NCBI RefSeq assembly: GCF_010015585.1
Contig: NW_022985083.1
Location: forward strand, 358,223-422,222
Reading direction: 5' to 3'
From: Eremomyces bilateralis CBS 781.70
Taxonomy: Eukaryota; Ascomycota; Dothideomycetes; Eremomycetales; Eremomycetaceae
Length of the DNA stretch: 64,000 nt
The translations under genes were made by a program, and so were the position numbers. Shown piece after piece: positions 1-10,289 of this stretch (position 1 is the first letter of the stretch; the number at the start of each line of letters is the position of its first letter). The notes under the pieces are model-generated. The model saw nothing but the letters and a program-made list of their open reading frames with translations. It made no database searches and had not been told where the DNA came from.

Positions 1-2246
1 CCTTCGAGTTGACGTCAGCTTGGCCCGTCTCGAGCAGCAGTTTGACGATGGCCTCGTGCCCGTTCTCAGCGGCCCACGATAGCGGTGTCCAGCCGGACCA
101 GTCCTTCGAGTCGACGTCGACTTGACCCGTCTCAAGCAGCAGCTTGATGATGGCCTCGTGCCCGTTCTTAGCGGCCCACCACAGCGGCGTCTGGCCGGAG
201 CTGTCCCTCGAGTCAACGTCGACTTGACCCGTCTCGAGCAGCAGTTTGACGATGGCCTCGTGCCCATTCTCAGCGGCCCATGACAGTGACGTCTGGCCAG
301 AGCGGTTCTCCGAGTCAATGTCGACTTGGCCCGTCTCGAGCAGCAGCTTGNNNNNNNNNNNNNNNNNNNNNNNNNNNNNNNNNNNNNNNNNNNNNNNNNN
401 NNNNNNNNNNNNNNNNNNNNNNNNNNNNNNNNNNNNNNNNNNNNNNNNNNNNNNNNNNNNNNNNNNNNNNNNNNNNNNNNNNNNNNNNNNNNNNNNNNNN
501 NNNNNNNNNNNNNNNNNNNNNNNNNNNNNNNNNNNNNNNNNNNNNNNNNNNNNNNNNNNNNNNNNNNNNNNNNNNNNNNNNNNNNNNNNNNNNNNNNNNN
601 NNNNNNNNNNNNNNNNNNNNNNNNNNNNNNNNNNNNNNNNNNNNNNNNNNNNNNNNNNNNNNNNNNNNNNNNNNNNNNNNNNNNNNNNNNNNNNNNNNNN
701 NNNNNNNNNNNNNNNNNNNNNNNNNNNNNNNNNNNNNNNNNNNNNNNNNNNNNNNNNNNNNNNNNNNNNNNNNNNNNNNNNNNNNNNNNNNNNNNNNNNN
801 NNNNNNNNNNNNNNNNNNNNNNNNNNNNNNNNNNNNNNNNNNNNNNNNNNNNNNNNNNNNNNNNNNNNNNNNNNNNNNNNNNNNNNNNNNNNNNNNNNNN
901 NNNNNNNNNNNNNNNNNNNNNNNNNNNNNNNNNNNNNNNNNNNNNNNNNNNNNNNNNNNNNNNNNNNNNNNNNNNNNNNNNNNNNNNNNNNNNNNNNNNN
1001 NNNNNNNNNNNNNNNNNNNNNNNNNNNNNNNNNNNNNNNNNNNNNNNNNNNNNNNNNNNNNNNNNNNNNNNNNNNNNNNNNNNNNNNNNNNNNNNNNNNN
1101 NNNNNNNNNNNNNNNNNNNNNNNNNNNNNNNGAGTCGACGTCGACTTGGCCCGTCTCGAGCAGCAGCTTTACGATGGCCACGTGCCCGTTCTCAGCGGCC
1201 CACCACACCGGTGTCTGGCCGGAGCGGTCCTTCGAGTCGACGTCGACTTGGCCCGTCTCAAGCAGCAGCATTATGACGGCCTCGTGTCCGTTCTCAGCGG
1301 CCCACCACAGCGGTGTCTGGCCTGAGCCGTCCTTCGAGTCGACATCGACTTGGCCCGTCTCGAGCAGCAGCTTGACGGTGGCCTCGTGCCCGTTCTCAGC
1401 CGCCCACGATAGCGGCGTCCGGCCGGACCAGTCCTTCGAGTCGATGTCGACTTGGCCCGTCTCGAGCAGCAGCTTGACGATGGCCTCGTGACCGTTCTCA
1501 GCGGCCCACCACAGCGGCGTCCGGCCGGAGCGGGTTTTCAAGTCGACGTCGACTTGACCCGTCTCGAGCAGCAGCTTGACGATGGCCTCGTGCCCGTTCT
1601 CAGCGGCCCACCACAGCGGCGTCTGGCCGGAGCTGTCCCTCGAGTCAACGTCGACCTGACCCGTCTCGAGCAGCAGTTTGACGATGGCCTCGTGTCCGTT
1701 CTCAGCGGCCCACGACAGCGGCGTCTGGCCGGATCCGTCCTTCGAGTCGACATTGACCTTGCCAGTATCGAGTAGCAGCTTGATGATGGCCTTATGCCCG
1801 TTTTTAGAGGCCCATGACAGCGGCGTCTGGCCGGAGCTGTCCTCCGAGTCAACGTCGACTTGGGCCGTCTCGAGCAACAATTTGACGATGGCCTCGTGCC
1901 CGCTCTCAGTAGCCCACGACAGCGGCGTCCGGGCAGAGCTGTCCCTCGAGTCGACGTCGACTTGGCCCGTCTCGAGCAGCATCTTGACGATACCATCGTG
2001 CCCATTTTTAGTGGCCCACGACAGCGGCGTCCGGATATAACTGCTATCCTTCGAGTTAACATTGACCTTGCCAGTATCAAGCAGCAGCTTGACGATAGCG
2101 TCATTCCCGTTCCCGGCGGCCCACGACAGCGGCGTTCGGCCGTCGTTACCCTTCGAGTTACCACCAACGCTTGTGGTTGAAAGCAAATGCCTAGCAATCA
2201 CTACGTGTCCTTCTTTCGCTGCTTTTAACAGAATCCCAACTCCACC
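1..2246 (-). repeat. Tandem 102-bp ankyrin-coding repeats, nearly identical
   Basis: Units recur exactly every 102 bp (for example unit starts at 1132 and 1234), encoding 34 residues with the core TPLWWAAENGHEAIVKLLLE. About eleven units are visible between the linker and the gap and about three and a half to its left. Units nearest the HET domain (about 1740-2250) have diverged, while those near the gap differ at only a few codons. Variation clusters at the S/W choice in TPLSW or TPLWW and in the SKD-x-S loop (G, R, W, S or KTR). This is the pattern expected of recent unequal exchange or gene conversion. Confidence 0.92.
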
Positions 2247-3566
2247 ATTATTGTTCCAGTTCGGGTAATTTGATTCGAAGAGATGACTGAAGATATCTTG
2301 ACACACTGTCCTAGTGCTTTTTTGGATACTGCGATTCTCCTTAGAGTTCTTCGAAAAGGTTATAAATGCTTCCATTTCTCCTCCGGTCGAGATGCGCGTC
2401 CTTCTAGCTTGGGCATGACCAATAATTGTAGAGCGTGTTATACAGAGAAACTTTAATGCTTCGGACGAAATGGTCGATCGATTGACTCTATCCAAAACAA
2501 TGAATGGAAGGAAGGGTAAATTCTCAAAAAAAATATCCAATGTCCATCGCGGAGCACTGAACACGGGGCGATTGACCCTAACTCCGAAAGAAAGGAAAGA
2601 TATAATATCCTGAACAAGGTCCTGCTCACTAATCTCGTAGCTCGCTTCAAAATTCCCGTTGGTAATATCACTCGCAATACCAAGGAAAGCATAGATCTTG
2701 TCCCTCTGTTCGGTCGTTTTACTGTCGCGAAATTTAAGGAGAAGCGCAAAGAGATCCCGTTCTAACGTCCACCAGGAGTCTTTTCTCTCTCTTAAGAATC
2801 CGGGCATAACATTTAGTAGAGGCTCGATTGGAGATATCTCAACGGATTTTTCAAGCATCCAGGAGAGAGACGAAAAAATCCCTGCTGAGACCGACTTCTT
2901 CCCACACATGATAGTAGCGCTGCGGGCAAGAGCAATTTCCTGGACGATCCAGGCTCTCTGGTACCATTGCCTTTGGAGAAGGTCTCGAAAGCCATCAACT
3001 GCTTCTTGATGATGGACATTGATTCTTAAGAGAGATTTCGATCTTAGATCCTCCTGCTGTCCTACACCAAATTTGTCAAGCACATCTGCAAGATAATTTA
3101 GGGAGTCCATGGCAATATTGGTTTGCTCGGTGTCTTCTCCAAGCCAAACGACCACCCCTTTTGCTCCTTGAAAAATGCTCTTCATCAAATTCACTTGATG
3201 GCCTCTTTCTTTATTATTATTCTGATCAATACAGATTGCATCTACCCAGAACGTTCGGGCGGAATCCTGGTTTCGAAGGGATTGTAATGCCAAGTGCAGA
3301 TTCGGTCGAATCGTCATCCTCTCGTTGTTGACAGTGATTTCGGTCGAACCTTCCCCCTCCCCCCAAACGTAAGAGAGTGCTTCATATGGCTTCTGATCAG
3401 CATCTTTAATCTCGAAATCCATGAGCTCACATCGAATCTTGCCATCAGGGTCGCCTGGAAGAAGTTCTAGAAGACGAACCACTGCCTTCTTCTCCGGCAG
3501 TGATGAGTACTGGAAACCAAAACTTTGGACTGGTGGGCTAACATCAGAGAGTACTTTCATGGACAT
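1..3566 (-). CDS. HET-domain protein with C-terminal ankyrin repeat array (3' end outside window, internal gap)
   Basis: The start is the ATG at 3566, and the frame is open without introns down to the gap at 1131. Residues 61-69 read YEALSYVWG and are followed by FWVDAICIDQ and a VVVWLGED segment, the classic motifs of the HET (heterokaryon incompatibility) domain, here roughly residues 61-215. After a linker of about 220 residues with no visible NACHT or other NTPase motif, ankyrin repeats begin near residue 440 and continue into the gap. The same repeats reappear at 1-350, so the protein continues past the left edge. HET proteins in filamentous fungi trigger cell death after non-self recognition; ankyrin arrays bind ligands. 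A role in allorecognition or innate immunity is inferred. The 781-base gap is not a multiple of three, so the frame across it is undefined and the gap is probably mis-sized. It lies head-on to the 3' end of CWH43. Confidence 0.88.
351..1131. other. Assembly gap (781 N)
   Basis: The run of N lies inside the near-identical ankyrin array, where short-read assemblies commonly fail. The true number of repeat units is unknown. Confidence 0.99.
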
Positions 3567-4124
3567 GATGTTTTACAAGCTGCTTCAGGATTGTGCTAGG
3601 CAGCTCGGTTGTTCAAGAATACTAGATTCTGACTGGCAGTGTTGCAGAACGGCATGTAGAACCAGGTTGATACCTTAGTAAGTGCCTCCCTTGCTCTGCC
3701 TCAGCCTTGTGGCCTTGGCGGTGATCGTGATCCGGCGTGGTTGGTGATTGACTCTCGTCTTTGGAATCATTATTAGGAATGAGCGTTATACTCCCACTAT
3801 TTCTCGATAATAGTCGTTATCCCGGCAATGTGGAGTGTGATTATAAATAGAAGGTAGTGAGGCAGGCCCAAGCTGCGGGCAATAGAATTTAGAAATTCCT
3901 TACCAGTTACCACTCACCGTTGCTAATCCAGGTCACCCAAAAGCAGCAAAACGGGAAGCGCAGCAAGTCCACATATTCCCTAATCATGGTATGTGGTGAA
4001 CGACGGCACATTGCGGATGAAGATTCATCATAACCCCAGACTCCAGTATCGTAACCAGAATGATGCATAATCATCGGTCTGTTATTAAATACCTATATGA
4101 AACTTAATGTTACATGTATAATAT
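3567..4124. other. Intergenic: HET-ankyrin upstream region and CWH43 3' region
   Basis: No gene is visible. The stretch holds the presumed promoter of the HET-ankyrin gene (start 3566, minus strand) and the 3' flank of CWH43 (stop 4125, minus strand). It is AT-richer than the flanking coding DNA. No clear TATA box could be assigned. Confidence 0.5.
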
Positions 4125-7100
4125 CTAAGCGTAGTACCTAGGCTCATCGAAGACATGATATCTGTGACCCTTCACGCCCTCTCCACGGAACAATGCCGGA
4201 AATCGCATGTCTTCCGGAACGTGATCTTCGGATATATGCTCGTCGGAGCCCTCCGGTTGACCAACAACGAACTTCCCAACCTGCACATCATTAGCATGCG
4301 TTACGGAAAAAGATGCTGCATGTGAAAAGGGGGATTAAATGACAGCGTACCTGCAACTCGGTATCGGTAATCGTCCCTCGACTCAGTCGAGCATACCCAA
4401 TCCTCTTCAACCCCTTATACAACACATACTCGCACCACCGATCCCAATCCGTATGATCAATATCCCTCATGCCACTTACCTCCCCGACATACGTGTTATA
4501 GTTCCCCTGCTTTGGCGTGGTAACCAGATAACTCAGTAAGATCACCGGACGCGTCGTCACCGAGCCCATCAAGTTCGATAGGTACTCGGTCTGCAATCGC
4601 CGGTCTTCCGGGTCCTCTTCTTGCCCGGAATGGAATACCACCACATCGACCAGCTCCCCGTACGCATCGAGCGTGGCGTGGATGGCGGGGGCTAATTCAC
4701 CGACAGGGCTAGGTAGGAGGTGATGCGTGCTGTTGACGATGGGGAACTTGCTGAGAAGTGCGGCACCCCATGTGTGTTTATCAGGGCCCGGGCCGTAATC
4801 CACGTACATGCCGAGCTCTTCGGCGAGATACTGCGTGGTATCGCGGTTGCCCATGATGACCCGCTGGAGATCCGACTCGAGCAGTCCAATAACGTCGAGT
4901 TCCATGTTTTTAAGCAGGTATGCCATGCGGCGAGACGAATCCCACATGTCGTTGTCGAGAGAGAAATGGACGGTCCAGATACCAGCGGTCAGGACATTGG
5001 AGTCGGGATGGTAAGGAGTGTAGTCGTACGTTGGGAAACGGAGGTACGCGACCGCGATCGCAAGGAGCTGCAAACCACCCAGGATATAGATGTAGAAACC
5101 GCGCTGCCTTCGTGCTGTCGGAGACGTCTGCGCAGGCTTTTTTGGCTTCTTTGAAGGTGCTGCAGCACGTGCGGTGGCCTCGTAGACTCCGGCCCCGATG
5201 CAGAGCATGGTGACCGCCACGACCCAATCCGTGTGCTCGCGCATCAACGGTCCGCCTGGAACGAACGCGTAGGCCACGACCCAGACGTGGGCGAGGACAA
5301 GGATATTGTAGATCAAGAAGCCGAACCCGAAGGTAGATGCGTATGCCCTTTGGTGGACGGCAGACCGAATCAAGACGGGCGCAATGGCCATGATATAGGT
5401 TGCAATAGCCAGTGCACCGTAGTACCCAGTCCAGTCATCGAATGCAACCAATGCAGCTGCACCAATGGATCCAATCCCGTAGAAGGTCCAGCTTCGCGCG
5501 ATACCGGGTACCATCACCCCAAATAGCAGTCCCACCCCCATCGCGATGATCGTGTAGGCACCATGTGGAGATGCCAAGGGGCCATTGACCGGATAACCGC
5601 TCCAGACCCAGAGGGTCATCGTGCTGGAATCCGATAGGAGGGAGTGCATCGAAAACATGACTCCCGCAAAGCCGAGTCCAGCCAATGCGGGGGAACCGGG
5701 CTTTCCCCCAGTTCGCGGCGGGACCGGATAGAATTTGTCCGAAGTGTCGTCCCTTGTGGAACGCAGGATGGAAAGAACGGCGAATAGGAGGCCAATTTTG
5801 TTCCAGCCACCGTTAGTCTCGTTGACAACAGGCCAAATGGGGTTGTTCGTGTGCCATGCGAATTTCGCAATGCTAGACATTATCAGGCCGAGGCAGAATG
5901 CGGAGATGCGCGATTCAAGACGGTATGCAGGCTTGCTTTCAGCGGCGCCAAAGGTACAGACCCAGGCAAGGCAAGACATACCGACGCCAAATGCAACGGC
6001 AAAGAGTCGGTATGTGGGATCTTTGAGCAGCCAAGCTAGCAGGCCGGATAAAGAGAGAAGATGGAGGACGCGCACGTTGCGGAAGAAGAGGTTTCGAATG
6101 GCTCTCGGACCAAGGATGTATGGAGTCAGAGTACAGACGATAAAGGCTTCGAAACCAGAGATACCCATGTGCCACAATGGGAAGTACCAAACGCAAAGTC
6201 CAAGCGAGGTCAACATTGACCAGAATACAAACTGTAACCGATGTAAGCTTCATTTATTGACAAGATGGAAAGTACATACCCCATTGTAAACATCTGCAGC
6301 AGCATCGAAGGCTACGGGCCAGGAAAAACCAGCAGATATGACCTGGGCAGCCGGTTTGGCTTTCCTATATATCTACTCAGCATAGGATCGAGGGGAATGG
6401 GGAGAAAGGCTTACTGCTTCTCCAGAACAGCATCCGCAAGGCGGTTGTCGGCACTGTGGAACCAAAGCGCGTTATTAAATTTCCTTTCATTGCTATTTAC
6501 TTCGGTAGCCATGGAACATACCCTCTTGTAATGCCTCGGATATCTTTGACAACGACCTCAACGCCGTCAAAATCCAGCATTGTGACGGCATCGAATCCAA
6601 CGTCAAGTAAGACAAGCGCCCACTCAAAGAAGGCATAGATCGTATACGCTGAAGCAAAAGTCAGTATCTCTCAATAACGAATCGATCTGGCGTGATCGCT
6701 TTACCTCCTGCCACCTTATGCACTTTATGCTGAATGAAGAAGTATATCAGGGGTACAATCGTCCCGAAGAACGCGGTCGCGAACCGCTTCCTCCACCTGA
6801 TAGCTTGAGGGTTTTGCGGACTGAGAGCTAGGCAACCCAAAGTCCACGGCACCGTAGCGACCAAATACGAGATCATGAAGATATCGTGCCAATTGTGATC
6901 ATCGGTAGACGTCACGTATGTCCACCCGCCGCACGTAAGGGTTCTGAAAATGCCCACTCCGGCCACGAAGTTCGAAAGGGATGAGTTTGGTCGTTTGGTC
7001 AGGACGTACCAGAGCGCTACGAGCGCGAATCGGGGCCCTGAATCCGGTTAGATATGCCAGAATTCGTATCGTAAACCGCTATTACCGGAGGTTATGGCAA

Positions 7101-7543
7101 TGAAGAGTTGGAATACCGATCGTTCGGGGTATCGGTCGCCAATCGTCGCAGACACTGAGGGGAACCATTCTTCCGGGTATCCCTAGATGTATGTATTAGC
7201 AAGTATAGCTAGGTATTCACCCCAACTGCTAGACTTACCCAGTGCTCATTCTGCACAATCTTTTCATAATGCAGAGCTCTAGTTGCTATAAGATTCTGGT
7301 GAGGGTATAGGCAATGGGATAACATACATTCCCACGATCAAAGCCCCAACAAACGCCGCTGCCTTTGTCAGTATATCTAGCTCATGGAATTGTGAAGATG
7401 CCTATTCCGTACAATATGCAGCGATCGTATGTGCCCCTGATATCCATTTCCCTGAGAACTGCCAGCTGTCAGCTTGGACAAGCCATAGAACGGGGAATGC
7501 GTACCGAAGCAACCACGTCGCCGTCCCGAGATATTGGGGCCAT
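4125..7543 (-). CDS. CWH43: Cwh43-type GPI-anchor lipid remodelling protein, 957 aa, 11 exons
   Basis: Cwh43 puts ceramide into the lipid moiety of GPI anchors in the ER membrane. Exons I infer (minus strand): 7505-7543, 7413-7458, 7328-7358, 7239-7278, 7086-7182, 6705-7037, 6522-6648, 6415-6453, 6280-6364, 4351-6231 and 4125-4280. They sum to 2874 nt and give 957 residues, close to the yeast protein. The N-terminal part is a FRAG1/DRAM/Sfk1-like multi-pass region (motifs [42 protein letters not shown]-like). The middle is the PGAP2IP-like membrane region. The C-terminal third is an endonuclease/exonuclease/phosphatase-like domain ([28 protein letters not shown]), ending [13 protein letters not shown]. 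The start at 7543 was chosen because MAPISRDGD leads through a GTACGC intron into the conserved [18 protein letters not shown] stretch. It shares a 358-bp divergent promoter with COG5. Confidence 0.93.
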
Positions 7544-7901
7544 CTCACAAGAGACTCAAGGTCTTACAGACCCATAGAAGAAGACAATTAAAAAGGAAAG
7601 CAAAGGAGCGTAGAGAAGGGTTGGAACGTTAAAGACGCGTTGTTGATGGACAGCGAGCGTGAGATCGGATGAACGTGAACTGTCGTGAACATCTCCTGAG
7701 TGAAATCCAAGCTGTCAACTGTCAAGGGACCCACGTCAGGCGGCAAGTCGGAGGTGGCTTCATCAGCCCTACATCTTTTGTCTATCGTGTTCGCTAACCA
7801 AGGGAGTGAGCTACTTTGAATATCAATGCTTTACAAGTTGCATATCACTACCAATTGAGGCCCAGCAAGTCTTCCCGACCCATCTAAGCTAAACATCCAC
7901 A
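7544..7901. promoter_or_regulatory. Shared divergent promoter of CWH43 and COG5
   Basis: 358 bp separate the two start codons, which point away from each other, so the promoters must lie here or overlap. I see no convincing TATA box. Confidence 0.6.
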
Positions 7902-9260
7902 ATGGCAGACGAAGAACCCTCCTATATCGACTATGAAACCTTCCTGGACCCCGACTTCTCACCCACCTCTTTCGCCAATACTCTCGTCCTCTCGACCAAC
8001 GACACATCCGACACGCCGCTGGACCTCTCCACCCCTCTTTCTCGCGTCCTCTTCGACGTCCAGGAGATCGACACCCATATCGACACCCTGACCACCAAGT
8101 CTGCCGTTCCCCTTCTCAAGTACTCCATTGACCAAGATGAAGCGGCGGGGAAAGTCCTTGGCGAGGTGGAAGCGCAGGTAGCGAGCTTGACCGAAGCATA
8201 CACAACCCTAGAGAAAGAGGTGATCGAGCGCCATGAGGCAGCCGAGCAAGTGCGTCTTGCAGCCGATCGACTGTGCGAGACGGTTCAAATCCTTCGAGCT
8301 GTCACACGTTGCTTGACCCTGGGTCGACAGCTTGATGGGCAATTATCCGAAGTCAACGGCACGAGTAAAGATGGGAGCGGCAACAAGAAACCCGAGCATC
8401 GCGCGATGGTTCGCTGTGCAAACACCATTCTCCTCTTCCGGCAGCTCTACAGTGCCTCTGAGCCCGGAGAAGAAGGCCAACACCTGGGCCGCATCAAGGT
8501 GATCGTCACTCTACGCAACGACCTCATCCTCGCCGCCGAACGGTCGATCCTCTCCCGCTCCCAGCAAATCGTCCGGGAATTTTCCATGTCGACCCTCCTC
8601 TCCAGCACGTCCCAAACGGGCGCCAACACGTTCTCGCAAACCGACGACACCCGCTCGAAAGCCACCGCCGCGCTCCTCTCGCTCTACCTCCTCTCCCCAA
8701 CCACCCGAGCGACGACAGCGGAGACGTTCGACCCGAAACTGCTGCTCTCCGCCCTGCAAGACTACCTCCAGACATCCCTCAAGTCATCCCTCGCCAGCCT
8801 CTCCCGCTCTCTCGCAACATTGCCAACCCTCGACCGCACCCTTCTCGAGATCTCCGCCCGCTGCCAGAACATCGTCGCCCTAGAAGCCCTCCTCGAATCC
8901 ATCAAACCACCCTCCCACCCACACTTCCCCACTTCCCCCTCCACCCCCCCGAACTTCCTCGCCCCCCTCCTCACCTCCCTCGACACCGCCTCCCTCCCCT
9001 CCTACTTCTGGCGCTCCCTCGCCTCCTCGCTGTCGTCGCGCGTCCAGGAGATCATGTCGCGCGGCGGCGTGTCGGCACGGACGCTGCGGACGAATAGCGA
9101 CCGGGTCAGGGCGGCGATTCGGGGGTGCGTGAATCGTGGGAGCCAGTTGCCGACTGCGGCGGCGGGGTTGGCGGCGAGTGGGAAGGGGAGGACAGGGGAG
9201 GGGCATTGGGAGAGGGAGGCGGCGGTGATGGTGGGGGCGGTGATTGGGTCGATGAGATGA
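7902..9260 (+). CDS. COG5: Conserved oligomeric Golgi complex subunit 5, 452 aa
   Basis: A single exon with an ATG in good context (CACAATGGC). The N terminus carries the COG5 signature YETFLDPDFSPTSFANTLV at residues 10-28, followed by helical heptad-rich segments (about 45-160) where the subunit packs into the tethering complex, and a long helical C-terminal half. COG5 belongs to lobe B of the COG complex, which tethers vesicles for retrograde transport within the Golgi. The length fits fungal orthologues, which are shorter than the animal protein. The last 60 residues are glycine- and arginine-rich and look poorly conserved. Confidence 0.88.
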   Translation: MADEEPSYIDYETFLDPDFSPTSFANTLVLSTNDTSDTPLDLSTPLSRVLFDVQEIDTHIDTLTTKSAVPLLKYSIDQDEAAGKVLGEVEAQVASLTEAYTTLEKEVIERHEAAEQVRLAADRLCETVQILRAVTRCLTLGRQLDGQLSEVNGTSKDGSGNKKPEHRAMVRCANTILLFRQLYSASEPGEEGQHLGRIKVIVTLRNDLILAAERSILSRSQQIVREFSMSTLLSSTSQTGANTFSQTDDTRSKATAALLSLYLLSPTTRATTAETFDPKLLLSALQDYLQTSLKSSLASLSRSLATLPTLDRTLLEISARCQNIVALEALLESIKPPSHPHFPTSPSTPPNFLAPLLTSLDTASLPSYFWRSLASSLSSRVQEIMSRGGVSARTLRTNSDRVRAAIRGCVNRGSQLPTAAAGLAASGKGRTGEGHWEREAAVMVGAVIGSMR

Positions 9261-10289
9261 GGGATGGTATCGAGTTTTCGCTCTCACAACGTATGTTCTA
9301 TGGATTTCCCCAACCATATGTGTGGATGTATGGGTATATGAGGAGTCTGATCCTGCCTCCATGCCAGAAATTCATTGTGTTGGAACTAATCTTCGCCAAC
9401 AACTCTATTCTTTTGCTGTCATTTCCATAAGCTCACCTATCTCGGGTATCCGCAATCTCCCAGATATACGAAGAGAGTCAAGATATAGACCAATAAAATG
9501 GGGTTGTCGTTGAATTCAAACAATAGTAACAATTTGCACTTCCGAATCCCGAAAATGATAAGACCAAGAGGAAGATCATTGGTCAGGTCACAAATCTATG
9601 ATTCCTGGGCGCTAGTAACTCCGACCTCGACAGAAACAAGAGACAATATCCGTGATCAAAACGAGACTCCTCAGGGGAGCAGAACAGTGGTACGCAGGAT
9701 TAATCATGCTCGTAGGCAGGAAGATCGTGCACAATCCGTACATTCGCGGACACCCAAGACCAGGACGGCCGGCGACTTTCCAACGGCTCAGTTATCAATT
9801 CGTGTTGGGGCCTCCCCATCAGGTCTCTTGCGATGTCGTCTTCCCAGACTAGCCAAATGCCGTCCGTCCTCTAAAGTGACCGATAGATCCATAGTGCCTG
9901 ACGAGGCCAGATAGGGAGGGAAATTTGTCACCGGGGGCGGTCAGACCTGACTGGAGAGTAGTAAATAATATTTTAGGTTAGCTGGTATTCCTGCGGCTAT
10001 GGAGTCCGTCGTACTGTAAAGGCCGCACTTTATGGCAACGGATCCCTCAACTAAGACCCTCAGACCGGCCTAAACTTTGAACAGAATCCTACCTCTCCGT
10101 CTCCGAAATATAAGATCCAAATCCAACGATCGTCCGCAGAACGCCAAATGAAATTTCCCCATGCCAATTTCCCTATGCCAATTTCCCCATACCAATTTCC
10201 ATCCCTTTTCTGATCCCTACGGCCGTATATACATGAACCTTCCGCTGCAAGGGTCGCTTCCATTCGACAGGGATATACATATCGGGCCG
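9261..10289. other. Convergent intergenic region between COG5 and metacaspase
   Basis: About 1 kb holding both 3' flanks. Open frames here (for example 9498-9914, plus) have no recognisable family or codon character, and I treat them as chance. A short tandem repeat lies at 10147-10200. Confidence 0.6.
10147..10200. repeat. 14-bp tandem repeat, about 3.6 copies
   Basis: Successive units read atgccaatttccct, atgccaatttcccc and a partial ataccaatttcc, preceded by a degenerate copy. It lies about 90 bp beyond the metacaspase stop codon, so it is probably in or near its 3' UTR. Confidence 0.85.

Noticed and set aside
246-1775. Long plus-strand frames across the gap and repeats
   Set aside because: They are antisense shadows of the ankyrin array, and much of their length is N.
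1-2200. CRISPR-like array or non-coding satellite
   Set aside because: The 102-bp periodic units have no repeat-spacer structure and translate on the minus strand into continuous ankyrin repeats fused to a HET domain in a eukaryote.
9498-9914. Possible 138-aa plus-strand gene between COG5 and the metacaspase
   Set aside because: No recognisable motif, no promoter or intron structure, composition like non-coding DNA.
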